Shown piece after piece: positions 40,049 through 47,488 of a stretch of 64,000 nt of DNA. Every line of letters starts with the position of its first letter. Within the stretch, counting starts at the first letter, position 1. Position numbers and translations under genes: made by a program. This stretch comes from Pseudomonadota bacterium (GTDB taxonomy: Bacteria; Pseudomonadota; Gammaproteobacteria; Steroidobacterales; Steroidobacteraceae): positions 118,472 to 182,471 of the forward strand of contig JAFEDS010000031.1 of the NCBI GenBank assembly GCA_018241505.1. Reading direction: 5' to 3'. The notes beneath the pieces are model-generated. The model was given only the letters and a program-made list of their open reading frames with translations. It did no database searches and was not told the DNA's origin.

Positions 40049-40609
40049 ATGAAATTGCTCCGCGCGTGCACGTTGGGTCTGCTGGCGCTCATGGCGAATA
40101 TCAGCATGGCTGGAACCTGGATCGCGCCGCCGGCGGGCTCGCCGGTGGGGCTCATGCAGCGCCTGGATCGCGCGACGTGGATCGCCGCCGGGGCGAAATC
40201 GTCAGAGCGCGTCGTTTACGTCTTCACTGACCCGGACTGCCCGTTCTGCAACGATCTGTGGAAGGCGCTACAAACCGCGGCTCGTGCTCCGGATGTGCAG
40301 ATTCGCTATCTGCTGGTGGCCGTCATTGATGCCGACAGCAAGGGCAAGGCCGGGGCGATTTTGGAGTCGAAGGACCGGGCGGCGACATTGAGCCAGGCGG
40401 AGCGTAACTATGACCGCGGCGGCATTGCGCCCAAGGCCACCTTGTTGCCCGCGACGAGCGAGACGATTTCATTCAATGGCGACCTGATGAGCGCTCTGCA
40501 TATCTTTGGCACCCCCGGGCTGATCTATCTCGATGAGCACAACCAGGTGAAGGTGTTCGCCGGCATGCCGGATGAGAAGCAGTTGCAGGCCATAGTGGGC
40601 AAGAGATGA
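40049..40609 (+). CDS. DsbG/DsbC-like periplasmic thioredoxin-fold protein
   Basis: A 186-residue exported protein with signal peptide (MKLLRACTLGLLALMANISM, cleavage near AGT) and a thioredoxin fold bearing Cys64-Pro-Phe-Cys67 in VYVFTDPDCPFCNDLWKAL. A cis-Pro loop appears as IFGTPGLIYLD. This is the C-terminal catalytic domain of DsbC/DsbG-type disulfide isomerases or reductases; the N-terminal dimerisation domain is reduced to about 40 residues, so the protein may act as a monomer. A DsbD-type partner is not in the window. It probably has its own promoter downstream of tRNA-Ser. Confidence 0.85.
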   Translation: MKLLRACTLGLLALMANISMAGTWIAPPAGSPVGLMQRLDRATWIAAGAKSSERVVYVFTDPDCPFCNDLWKALQTAARAPDVQIRYLLVAVIDADSKGKAGAILESKDRAATLSQAERNYDRGGIAPKATLLPATSETISFNGDLMSALHIFGTPGLIYLDEHNQVKVFAGMPDEKQLQAIVGKR

Positions 40610-40640
40610 TCCCGCGCGGGGCTGCCGCGACCGGGACGAT

Positions 40641-42236
40641 TTACCCCGCAACCTGCTGCCACGTCGCCAGCAGTCGCGCGGCACTACGTGCGGCCAGTGC
40701 GTGAACGGTGAAGGTTGGGTTCACACCGGCGCTGGTCGGGAACAGTCCGGGTCCTGCAATAACGAGGTTGGGTATTTCGTGCACCTGGCCGTAACTGTTT
40801 GTCACAGAGTTACCGGCCGCGGTTCCCATGATCGTGCCGCCCATGATGTGCATGCTGCCCGGCGGGCCGGTCCAGACTTCTTTGGCGCCCGCGGCGTGCA
40901 TGACCTCCTTGCCCTCCGCCAGTGAGGCTTTCCACAATGCAACGGAGTCGGTGTGTGTGTCATGGGTGATGCGCGCGATGGGAACCCCGTGCTTGTCGTT
41001 TTGATCGGTTAGTGTGACGCGATTGTCCGCCACCGGCAGGTCTTCGCAGACCGCAGTCATTCCAGCGAAGCCACGTGTGGCGCGCTTCAGAAAATCGTGG
41101 AGCGCCGGACCGAACAGATCGGGGCGCGTGGTCGCGATGCCGAGCAGATCGTTGGGTTTGACAGCCTGTGCAATCATCCACTGGTAGCTGCCGAACGCGC
41201 CGCTCCGGGCATGAGTCGTTTTGGGGTAACTGTCCTGGTTTACGAGTTGCCCACCGAAGGCGCCCATGTAGGGACGGGTGTCTTCGTCAAACAGTCCATA
41301 CACCAGGCCGGCGGCATGCGTCATGATGTAGCGGCCGACGAGCCCGGCCGAATTCCCCAGACCCTGCGGATGCCTGGGGCTGGCCGAGGCGAGCAACAGG
41401 CGCGGATTTTCCACGGCGAATGCGGCGAGTACCACGACCTTGGCGCTCACAGTCTTGCGTGAGCCGTCCGTCAACGTGACTTCGACCCCAACAGCCCTGG
41501 TGCCGTCGTCGCTCGTCAAAACTCTCGTGACGGGGGCGTCATTGACAAGGATTGCGCCCGCGGCGGTGGCCTTGGGCAGGTGAACCGTGAGTGGATTCGC
41601 CAATGCGCCGATCGGACACCCTGAGTCGCACCAGCCGTCCCACAAACAAACAGGCCGGCCATTGAAGATGGTGCTGGTGACGGCCATTGGCAAGGGCGCC
41701 ACGGCCTTGCCGAGCTGGGTAAACCCGCGAGCAATGACCTCGCCTTGAGGGAAGACGGGCACTGCCGGCATGGGATAGGGAGCACCCGGGGGACGCCAGA
41801 TTTCCCTGGCGGCATCGCCGGAGACTCCCGCTTCCTGTTGTACGGCGTCGTACCAGGGTGCGAGATCCGGATACTTCAGGGGCCAGTCGAGCCCGCGGCC
41901 GTGCCGCGAATGCATGTCAAAATCTTCCGGATGCATCCGGGGCCAGACGGCGTAGTGGTGCATGGCCGCGCCGCCGGTACCGTAGCCGGAGTTGAATACG
42001 AAGCCGACGGGATTCCTGCCTTCATCCAACACCGCGGGACCGGTCCATTTGACGCGCCGGGCATACAGTGTCGAGCTGATGAGATGTCCCGCGCCCCGCT
42101 CGGGTCCGGCCTCGAGAATCAGGACGCGTTTGCCGCCTTGCGCCAGGTGTGCCGCCATGTTGCTGCCTGCGGCACCGGAGCCAACCACGACGACGTCGAC
42201 AGGATCGCTCGGCAGGCCGGCTGACGCGCGGCTCAT
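40641..42236 (-). CDS. GMC-family oxidoreductase, large subunit of a gluconate-2-dehydrogenase-like complex
   Basis: A 531-residue FAD enzyme of the glucose-methanol-choline family. The FAD motif VVVVGSGAAGSNMAAHLAQG, the YGTGGAAMHHYAVWPRMHPE block and the C-terminal catalytic pair region (HIMGGTIMGTAAGNS and SAGVNPTFTVHALAARSA) are present. GMC proteins next to a Gluconate_2-dh3 subunit oxidise sugars or other alcohols in the periplasm and usually pass electrons to a cytochrome. ATG 42236 overlaps the stop of the small subunit gene (ATGA). No cytochrome c subunit is encoded nearby. The substrate is unknown; the adjoining TonB receptor suggests an imported polyol, sugar or aromatic alcohol. 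Confidence 0.87.
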   Translation of the reverse strand: MSRASAGLPSDPVDVVVVGSGAAGSNMAAHLAQGGKRVLILEAGPERGAGHLISSTLYARRVKWTGPAVLDEGRNPVGFVFNSGYGTGGAAMHHYAVWPRMHPEDFDMHSRHGRGLDWPLKYPDLAPWYDAVQQEAGVSGDAAREIWRPPGAPYPMPAVPVFPQGEVIARGFTQLGKAVAPLPMAVTSTIFNGRPVCLWDGWCDSGCPIGALANPLTVHLPKATAAGAILVNDAPVTRVLTSDDGTRAVGVEVTLTDGSRKTVSAKVVVLAAFAVENPRLLLASASPRHPQGLGNSAGLVGRYIMTHAAGLVYGLFDEDTRPYMGAFGGQLVNQDSYPKTTHARSGAFGSYQWMIAQAVKPNDLLGIATTRPDLFGPALHDFLKRATRGFAGMTAVCEDLPVADNRVTLTDQNDKHGVPIARITHDTHTDSVALWKASLAEGKEVMHAAGAKEVWTGPPGSMHIMGGTIMGTAAGNSVTNSYGQVHEIPNLVIAGPGLFPTSAGVNPTFTVHALAARSAARLLATWQQVAG

Positions 42237-42835
42237 TCGCCCCACCGGCTGGGAGGCTCAATGTGAGCCATGTAAGGCACTCCCAGCTTCTCAAAACCGC
42301 TCTTCGTGCCATACATCACATCGACGGCGTCGCTGCGAAGCACGAAATAGAACAATCCGGCCGGGGGCCCTTGCCAGCCTTCGACTTGGCCGCCTGACAT
42401 CTTCGTGACCAGTGCGGTGGCTTGCTCCCGCGACAGGTTCGTCCATGCCTTCCCATACATTGCGCGCGCCAGCGCGTCGGTTGCCCGCAAGCCGCCCTCA
42501 TAGAATCCTGTGAACGGCGCTGTGACTTCGAGGTACTTGATCATCAACATGCTGTCGGCGGGATCAGCGGAAAGCTGGTGATCGATGTAGTGAGCAAGCC
42601 CCGCCACCGAGCTTCCCGGCAGGAGAATCTCACCCAGAGCGTCCAGTACCGCAACGCTCCCGGCGCTGAGCGTGCGGAAGGGCACGTCCGCCGCCCGTGC
42701 CTGGGCGGGTGTCATCTTCTTCTGACAGCCCGCCAGTGCGAATGTCAGCAGCGCGCCGCTGACAATAAAATCCCTTCTAGCCACCCGGCGCGGTTCCTGC
42801 CACGCCGGGTCCCTATCAAAATTTGTATTTGACAT
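42233..42835 (-). CDS. Gluconate 2-dehydrogenase subunit 3 family lipo-Tat protein
   Basis: A 200-residue small subunit (Gluconate_2-dh3 family). The N-terminus has a twin-arginine motif ARRDFIVSG followed by a hydrophobic stretch and lipobox ALAGC (Cys37), so it is probably exported by Tat, with the bound partner, and then lipidated. The mature part is helical (VAVLDALGEILLPGSSVAGL, MYGKAWTNLSREQATALVTK). Tat export of this subunit is expected to carry the folded GMC flavoenzyme, which has no signal peptide of its own. It overlaps both neighbours: 20 bases with the receptor gene and 4 with the GMC gene. Confidence 0.85.
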   Translation of the reverse strand: MSNTNFDRDPAWQEPRRVARRDFIVSGALLTFALAGCQKKMTPAQARAADVPFRTLSAGSVAVLDALGEILLPGSSVAGLAHYIDHQLSADPADSMLMIKYLEVTAPFTGFYEGGLRATDALARAMYGKAWTNLSREQATALVTKMSGGQVEGWQGPPAGLFYFVLRSDAVDVMYGTKSGFEKLGVPYMAHIEPPSRWGE

Positions 42836-45260
42836 TGAGCCCCGTCCAGCGCGGCGGCTGGTACGACACTTCGTTACAGCCGCACAGCGTCGCCAGGTCG
42901 AATCCCTGAACGCCCTGGTGGGCGTTGTTCAGGTTTTTCACATCCACGTTCACCTGCCACTTCTCATTGGTCGACGTCCAGCCGGCGCCGGCATCAACGA
43001 GCAGTGCGGCAGCGAACTGATCGGCCGCGAAATTACGCAGGTTGTAATAGAACTTGTCCGTGTAGTGCCCACTGCCGCGCACGTGGAGGAAGCCCCACGG
43101 CATTTCCCATTCGTAACGCACCATGGCGGTGGCCGTAACAGGCGGTGAGTAGGTTGGTTTGACATCGCGCGGCGGCAACGGCGAACCGAATCGCAGTGGA
43201 ATGTCCTCGACTATGGCATTGAACCAGGAACCGCTGAGAATGACATCCAGTCCCTTGACGGGCGAGAGCTGCAGGTCCATCTCGGCGCCCACGTTGTGCG
43301 CATCCGCATTGATGACCACGCCGCCGACACCGACAAACAGGAAAGCCTGGTAGTTCTTGTAGTCATAGTAGAAAGTCGCGGCGTTCAGGCGCGCATGGCC
43401 GTCCAGGAAGGTTGACTTGAAGCCCGCTTCATAGGCGTACAGTGTCTCCGCTTTGTACGGCAGGGATTGATTCAGGCCCGAGCCGAGGTATGCACCCAAC
43501 AGCGGTGCATTGAAGCTGCCGGCCTTGACGCCGCGGTTCACGCCGCCATAAATCATGAAGTCATTCGTGAGGTGATAATCGAGCTGCAGCTTGCCGGCCC
43601 ACAGGGTGTTCGCGCTGGTGTCCGAAGCGAAGTAGGGGTCGCCGGCCCCGAATGGGTTGTGAAGGAACGGCCCCTGGTTCACGCTGTAGTTGCTGTCCGT
43701 GGCAAACACACCGATACCCGTATGAAAGGACTTGTGCTCGTCAATCACGCGAGCGCCGATGATGCCGGTCAGCTTGCTGGTGAAGTCGTACTCGAGCTGG
43801 CCGAACAGGCTCGTCGAGTTGGTCACCAGCTTGGCGACGGTCCCGATGTCGACCGGTTGAATGAATGTGCCCACGATGCTGTTGGCCGGGGCCTTCAGGC
43901 CGTTGTCGGAGTGGTTGTCGATATTCAGATAGTAGAGGCCGGTCACCCAGCGCAGGTGATCGGCTTCGCCATTGAGACGGAGCTCTTGCGTCGCGCTGGT
44001 GGCGGCGACGCCGGCATAGTTGGCCAACTGGTTACCGGGCCCTGAGTCAACATCAATGAACAGAAGCTTCTTGTAGTCCTTGAAGTCCGTGATGGACGTG
44101 AGCGTCATACCACCGGGGAGTTTCCACTCGACCCGGCCATTGACGCCCCACGTTTGGACGAAGCCGTTGTTCTCGAAGGCGAAGTCGCCGCTGGTGTTGG
44201 TCCCGGGGCCGTCCGGATCGATATAGCCGAAGAAGTCGCCGCCCGGCACGGGGCGGGCGCACAGAGTTCCGATGGCGGCGCACGGCGACAGCGAGCTGCC
44301 GTCAATGGCATTGGCACCGCCGTCGCCATTGCCCTGGATCGTCAGCCGGGTCTCGTTGGCGGGTGTGTTGATCACATTGATCAGCTCACCGGCCGAGTTG
44401 GCAACACCAATGGTGGATTTCGATTGATATGGACCCGTTGGCTCCTTGGAGTGCGCGTAGTTGACCGACAGGCGCATCAGCAGGCCATCGTTCGGCTTGA
44501 AGTCCAATGTACCGCGCAGCGCGTAGGTGTTATCACCACCCAGGTCGGCTCCCGCGCCGTTGCCGGGAGACAGCCCCGCGAGGCCGGCGGGTGCGCCATA
44601 CGGATATAGGTTGTTCAGGTAGGCACTGCTGTGGTTGTACATCCCGGCAATGCGTCCCGCGACCGTATCGCTGAACGGTCCGGTGACGGCAGATTCGATG
44701 CGCTCCGACAGCCCATGCGTTTGGCTGTCAAAGCTGCCGAAGGTGGCGTCCGTGTAGCCCTCGACCTTCTCGAAGTTGGGCTTGCGGGAGATGTAGTGGA
44801 CCAGGCCGCCGGTTGCGTTTCGGCCGAAGAGAGTGCCTTGGGGCCCCTTGAGTACTTCGACGCGATCGATGTCGTAAACCGCGAATGTCTGCGCCTGCGC
44901 GATGGCTATGTAGCCTTCGTCCAGGTACACGGCGTTCGGCGCTTCCACGATGTCGTTGAAGTCGTTCTGCGTGACGCCGCGGATAGTGAACTGAGTGTTC
45001 TGGCCGGCCAGGTTGCCGGAGATGTGCACGCCCGGCGTGAACGCCGCGACATCGAAGCTTTCCTGCACACCGAGGGCCTCGAGCTGGTCCCCGGTGAAGG
45101 CGTTCATGGTGATGCCGACGTCCTGGATGTTCTGCTCGCGCTTTTGCGCCGAGACGACGACTTCCTCGAGAACATTCTGAGCGAAGGCCGGCAGGGTGGT
45201 GAGAGCCGCGGTTGCGAGCGCGGCCGACCCGGTGATTCGGCAAAGGAACGATTGAGCCAC
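42816..45260 (-). CDS. TonB-dependent outer-membrane receptor
   Basis: An 814-residue receptor: signal peptide (about 27 residues, ending PAFAQ), TonB-box-like LEEVVVSAQKREQN, plug domain (TFTGDQLEALGV-type MNAFTGDQLEALGVQESFDV, RVEVLKGPQGTLFGRNATGG), 22-strand barrel with the typical C-terminal GLNVKYKF ending in Phe. It imports a substrate through the outer membrane using TonB energy. The ligand cannot be read from sequence; its coupling to the GMC complex, which starts before this gene ends, suggests the same substrate is oxidised in the periplasm. GTG 45260 has GGGGAG five bases upstream. Promoter candidate at 45407-45434. Confidence 0.92.
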   Translation of the reverse strand: MAQSFLCRITGSAALATAALTTLPAFAQNVLEEVVVSAQKREQNIQDVGITMNAFTGDQLEALGVQESFDVAAFTPGVHISGNLAGQNTQFTIRGVTQNDFNDIVEAPNAVYLDEGYIAIAQAQTFAVYDIDRVEVLKGPQGTLFGRNATGGLVHYISRKPNFEKVEGYTDATFGSFDSQTHGLSERIESAVTGPFSDTVAGRIAGMYNHSSAYLNNLYPYGAPAGLAGLSPGNGAGADLGGDNTYALRGTLDFKPNDGLLMRLSVNYAHSKEPTGPYQSKSTIGVANSAGELINVINTPANETRLTIQGNGDGGANAIDGSSLSPCAAIGTLCARPVPGGDFFGYIDPDGPGTNTSGDFAFENNGFVQTWGVNGRVEWKLPGGMTLTSITDFKDYKKLLFIDVDSGPGNQLANYAGVAATSATQELRLNGEADHLRWVTGLYYLNIDNHSDNGLKAPANSIVGTFIQPVDIGTVAKLVTNSTSLFGQLEYDFTSKLTGIIGARVIDEHKSFHTGIGVFATDSNYSVNQGPFLHNPFGAGDPYFASDTSANTLWAGKLQLDYHLTNDFMIYGGVNRGVKAGSFNAPLLGAYLGSGLNQSLPYKAETLYAYEAGFKSTFLDGHARLNAATFYYDYKNYQAFLFVGVGGVVINADAHNVGAEMDLQLSPVKGLDVILSGSWFNAIVEDIPLRFGSPLPPRDVKPTYSPPVTATAMVRYEWEMPWGFLHVRGSGHYTDKFYYNLRNFAADQFAAALLVDAGAGWTSTNEKWQVNVDVKNLNNAHQGVQGFDLATLCGCNEVSYQPPRWTGLNVKYKF

Positions 45261-45390
45261 GTTGACTCCCCGTGACCGGCTGTTGCGCCGGCGTTTTATA
45301 GACCCCTCGTAATCATCAACCCCACACCGGGCGCTTGTCCCGATGGTACGGCCTCCAGTGATTTTTATTCTGGGATGCCGTTAATTTTAC

Positions 45391-45403
45391 GTGTGATTTA
45401 CAC
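45391..45403. promoter_or_regulatory. Inverted repeat over the receptor transcription start (operator candidate)
   Basis: GTGT-GATTT-ACAC lies just downstream of the minus-strand -10, where the start point is predicted. A repressor such as the divergent MarR-like protein could bind here; inference only. Confidence 0.35.
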
Positions 45404-45406
45404 TAC

Positions 45407-45434
45407 ATGTTACGGTTAAAACTATAGGTGTCAA
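45407..45434 (-). promoter_or_regulatory. Sigma-70 promoter of the TonB receptor-GMC operon
   Basis: On the minus strand a perfect TTGACA (45434-45429) is followed after 16 bases by TAACAT (45412-45407). It overlaps the region just before the divergent regulator's ATG at 45438, so both genes share control sequences. Confidence 0.55.
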
Positions 45435-45437
45435 GCA

Positions 45438-45992
45438 ATGGCCTCTTCCGGGAACGCGCGCCGCGGCGCGCGCGTATTGGACAAGCACTGGCATCTGGCC
45501 ACGGATGATTTCGAGGTGGGGCTCACGGAGCTGGAATTTTCAATTTTCCGGGTGTCGGCCGCGTTCGAACGCTGGCAGGCCGACTGCCTGGGCTGTTGTC
45601 ATGGCCAGCCGTTTTCAGGCACGGACACCGCGCTGCTGCACGTGATTCGCATGCACGAGCGGCCGAAGGGCATTTCGGAGCTGGCCCGACTATTGAAGCG
45701 CGATGACTTGTCCAACCTGCAGTACGGCACTCGCAAGCTGTTGAAAGCCGGCTTGATTGAGAAATCCCGCCAGGTGGGGGCGAGCAAGAAGGACGTGACC
45801 TACCAGGTCACGGCGCTGGGTCGAGATGTCACCGACAAATACGCGTCGTTCAGAAAGGAGCTGCTGATCTCCGTGACGCGAGCAACAGCGGGCAAGGTCG
45901 ACTTTGAAACACTGGCCCGCGCCCTGACCATGATGTCAGCGATGTACGACCAGGCATCCTGTGTTGCGGCTACGCACCGGTTGCCACTATAG
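45438..45992 (+). CDS. MarR-like winged-helix transcriptional regulator
   Basis: A 184-residue regulator. The DNA-binding part includes ALLHVIRMHERPKGISELAR with recognition helix region LLKRDDLSNLQYGTRKLLKA and wing GASKKDVTYQVTALGRDVTD, the MarR/PadR-type arrangement. The N-terminal HWHLATDDFEVGLTELEFSI segment is characteristic of a MarR subfamily with the RMHxRPK motif. It is divergent from the TonB receptor and convergent with (overlapping by 23 bases) the amidase, so either may be its target. The ligand is unknown. Confidence 0.8.
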   Translation: MASSGNARRGARVLDKHWHLATDDFEVGLTELEFSIFRVSAAFERWQADCLGCCHGQPFSGTDTALLHVIRMHERPKGISELARLLKRDDLSNLQYGTRKLLKAGLIEKSRQVGASKKDVTYQVTALGRDVTDKYASFRKELLISVTRATAGKVDFETLARALTMMSAMYDQASCVAATHRLPL

Positions 45993-47331
45993 GCTCGATC
46001 ACTTTCGCAACCGACAGCAACGCGGCATCCGTGTTGGCAAGTCCAAACAGGGACAAACCGACAGGCGCCGTTTCAGGATCGTGACAGGGCAGGGAGATCG
46101 CGCAGCCGTTGATGAAATTGACGATGCTCGGATTGCGGAGTGTGAGCCCATTGGCCCGCACGTAGGCATCATCGGATGCGAGCTCGGCAACGGCAGGCGC
46201 CACGATCGGAACCGTCGGCATGAGCACGGCATCAAACTTCCGGATCCGGCGCGCAACCCGGGCGGTGAAATCGATGCGAATGTTGAGCAGGTCGATGTAG
46301 TCCGCGGCGTCCTGCTCGCGACCCCGCAAGATTCTCACGAGGACCCGCGGATCGTAGCCATCGGCGGCTCGTGCCAGTTGCGGGCGATGCCAGGCATAGG
46401 CTTCCGCGGCGGAAATGCCGCCCTTGCGGTTGATTTCCGGCAACTCACCGAGCTCCGGCACCGCCACATCCGTCAGCTTGACGCCCGCCTCGCGCAAGGC
46501 CCGCAGGGCACGTTCAAAGCTGGCGGCCACGGTCCGGTCGAGACCGTCAGTGACATAGTTGGTCAGCACCGCCACATTGAGATCGCGGGCCGTGAGCTCG
46601 GGGACCGGCTCGAACGCCTGGCCGGACAGAACGGCATCGAGAGTGGCGCAACACGCCACGGAATTGGCCAGCGGACCGATGGAGTCGAGCGAGGTCGAGA
46701 GGGGATAGGCACCGGCCAACGGAACGCGGCTGGCGGTTGGTTTGAAGCCCACGATGCCACACAGGGCGGCCGGGATGCGGCACGAACCGCCGGTGTCAGT
46801 TCCCAATGCACCATACGCCATCGCATCGCTGATGGAGACCGCCGCACCGGAAGATGATCCACCGGGTATGCGGCCTGTGGCGCGGTCCCAGGGATTCAAG
46901 GGCGTGCCGTAGCTGGGATTCAGTCCCAGACCGGAAAAGGCGAATTCGGTCATGTTCGTACGGCCGATGACAACGAATCCCGCGGCTCGCAGTCGCGCCA
47001 CCGCTCGGGCGTCGCGCTCGGCCGCGGGCGCCGCTTTGAGGACCGTCGAGCCGGCCAAGGTGGTATCGCCGGCCACATCGAACAGATCTTTGATGGAAAC
47101 GGGAATTCCGGCGAAGGGGTTCAGGTGTGCCCCCTGCCGGCGCATGCGGTCATAAAAGTCCGCGGTCGCAAGCGCCTGTTCGCCATAGACCTTGAGGAAG
47201 ACACGCGCGCCTTCACCTGTATTGGCGGAGATTCGAGCCAGGCACTCCGTGACGAGCTGGCGGCTGGTCACTTGCTGCGCACCGAGCCGGATCGCCAGTT
47301 GGGCCAAGGTGGTCTTTGCTCGAGTGGTCAC
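45970..47331 (-). CDS. Amidase signature family enzyme
   Basis: A 453-residue amidase hydrolysing an amide, possibly also esters. The Ser-cisSer-Lys triad is visible: Lys in GIPVSIKDLF, the cis-Ser in GRIPGGSSSGAAVSISD, and the nucleophile Ser in LGTDTGGSCRIPAALCG. The C-terminal NFINGCAISLPC block is typical. I choose GTG 47331 (MTTRAKTTLAQLAIRLG) because GGAG stands five bases upstream; an in-frame TTG 45 bases earlier lacks a ribosome-binding site. It is divergent from the flavoprotein-Rieske operon and may act on the same compound or its products. Substrate unknown. Confidence 0.87.
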   Translation of the reverse strand: MTTRAKTTLAQLAIRLGAQQVTSRQLVTECLARISANTGEGARVFLKVYGEQALATADFYDRMRRQGAHLNPFAGIPVSIKDLFDVAGDTTLAGSTVLKAAPAAERDARAVARLRAAGFVVIGRTNMTEFAFSGLGLNPSYGTPLNPWDRATGRIPGGSSSGAAVSISDAMAYGALGTDTGGSCRIPAALCGIVGFKPTASRVPLAGAYPLSTSLDSIGPLANSVACCATLDAVLSGQAFEPVPELTARDLNVAVLTNYVTDGLDRTVAASFERALRALREAGVKLTDVAVPELGELPEINRKGGISAAEAYAWHRPQLARAADGYDPRVLVRILRGREQDAADYIDLLNIRIDFTARVARRIRKFDAVLMPTVPIVAPAVAELASDDAYVRANGLTLRNPSIVNFINGCAISLPCHDPETAPVGLSLFGLANTDAALLSVAKVIEPIVATGA

Positions 47332-47405
47332 GAGTACTCCTGCGGTGAGTCTTCCGGGCGGGCGATTGTAAGCCAAACGAAACCAACCCCGCCGCGGCGC
47401 AATCC

Positions 47406-47423
47406 TTATTGAACGATCGATAA
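47406..47423. promoter_or_regulatory. Imperfect palindrome upstream of the flavoprotein-Rieske operon (operator candidate)
   Basis: TTATTGAACGATCGATAA is an 18-base palindrome with 7 of 9 positions paired. It sits about 28 bases before the TATACT -10 at 47451-47456 of the flavoprotein gene, and between divergent amidase and flavoprotein genes. A similar outline (TTAT-N2-AAC...ATAA) appears in the repeat at 52031-52049 before the second TonB receptor. Confidence 0.4.
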
Positions 47424-47450
47424 ATAGTGACGCGGCCCCGGCACTGACCC

Positions 47451-47456
47451 TATACT
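47451..47456 (+). promoter_or_regulatory. Candidate -10 of the flavoprotein-Rieske-MFS operon
   Basis: TATACT, 32 bases before the ATG at 47489; GTGACG at 47427-47432 (18-base spacing) is a possible -35. Confidence 0.45.
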
Positions 47457-47488
47457 GCCGATCGCGCGAGTCTGCTGGGGTCCGTTGG

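Noticed and set aside
39901-40230. An open frame of 109 codons over the tRNA-Ser gene
   Set aside because: It begins inside the tRNA and overlaps the DsbG-like gene; the tRNA explains the sequence.
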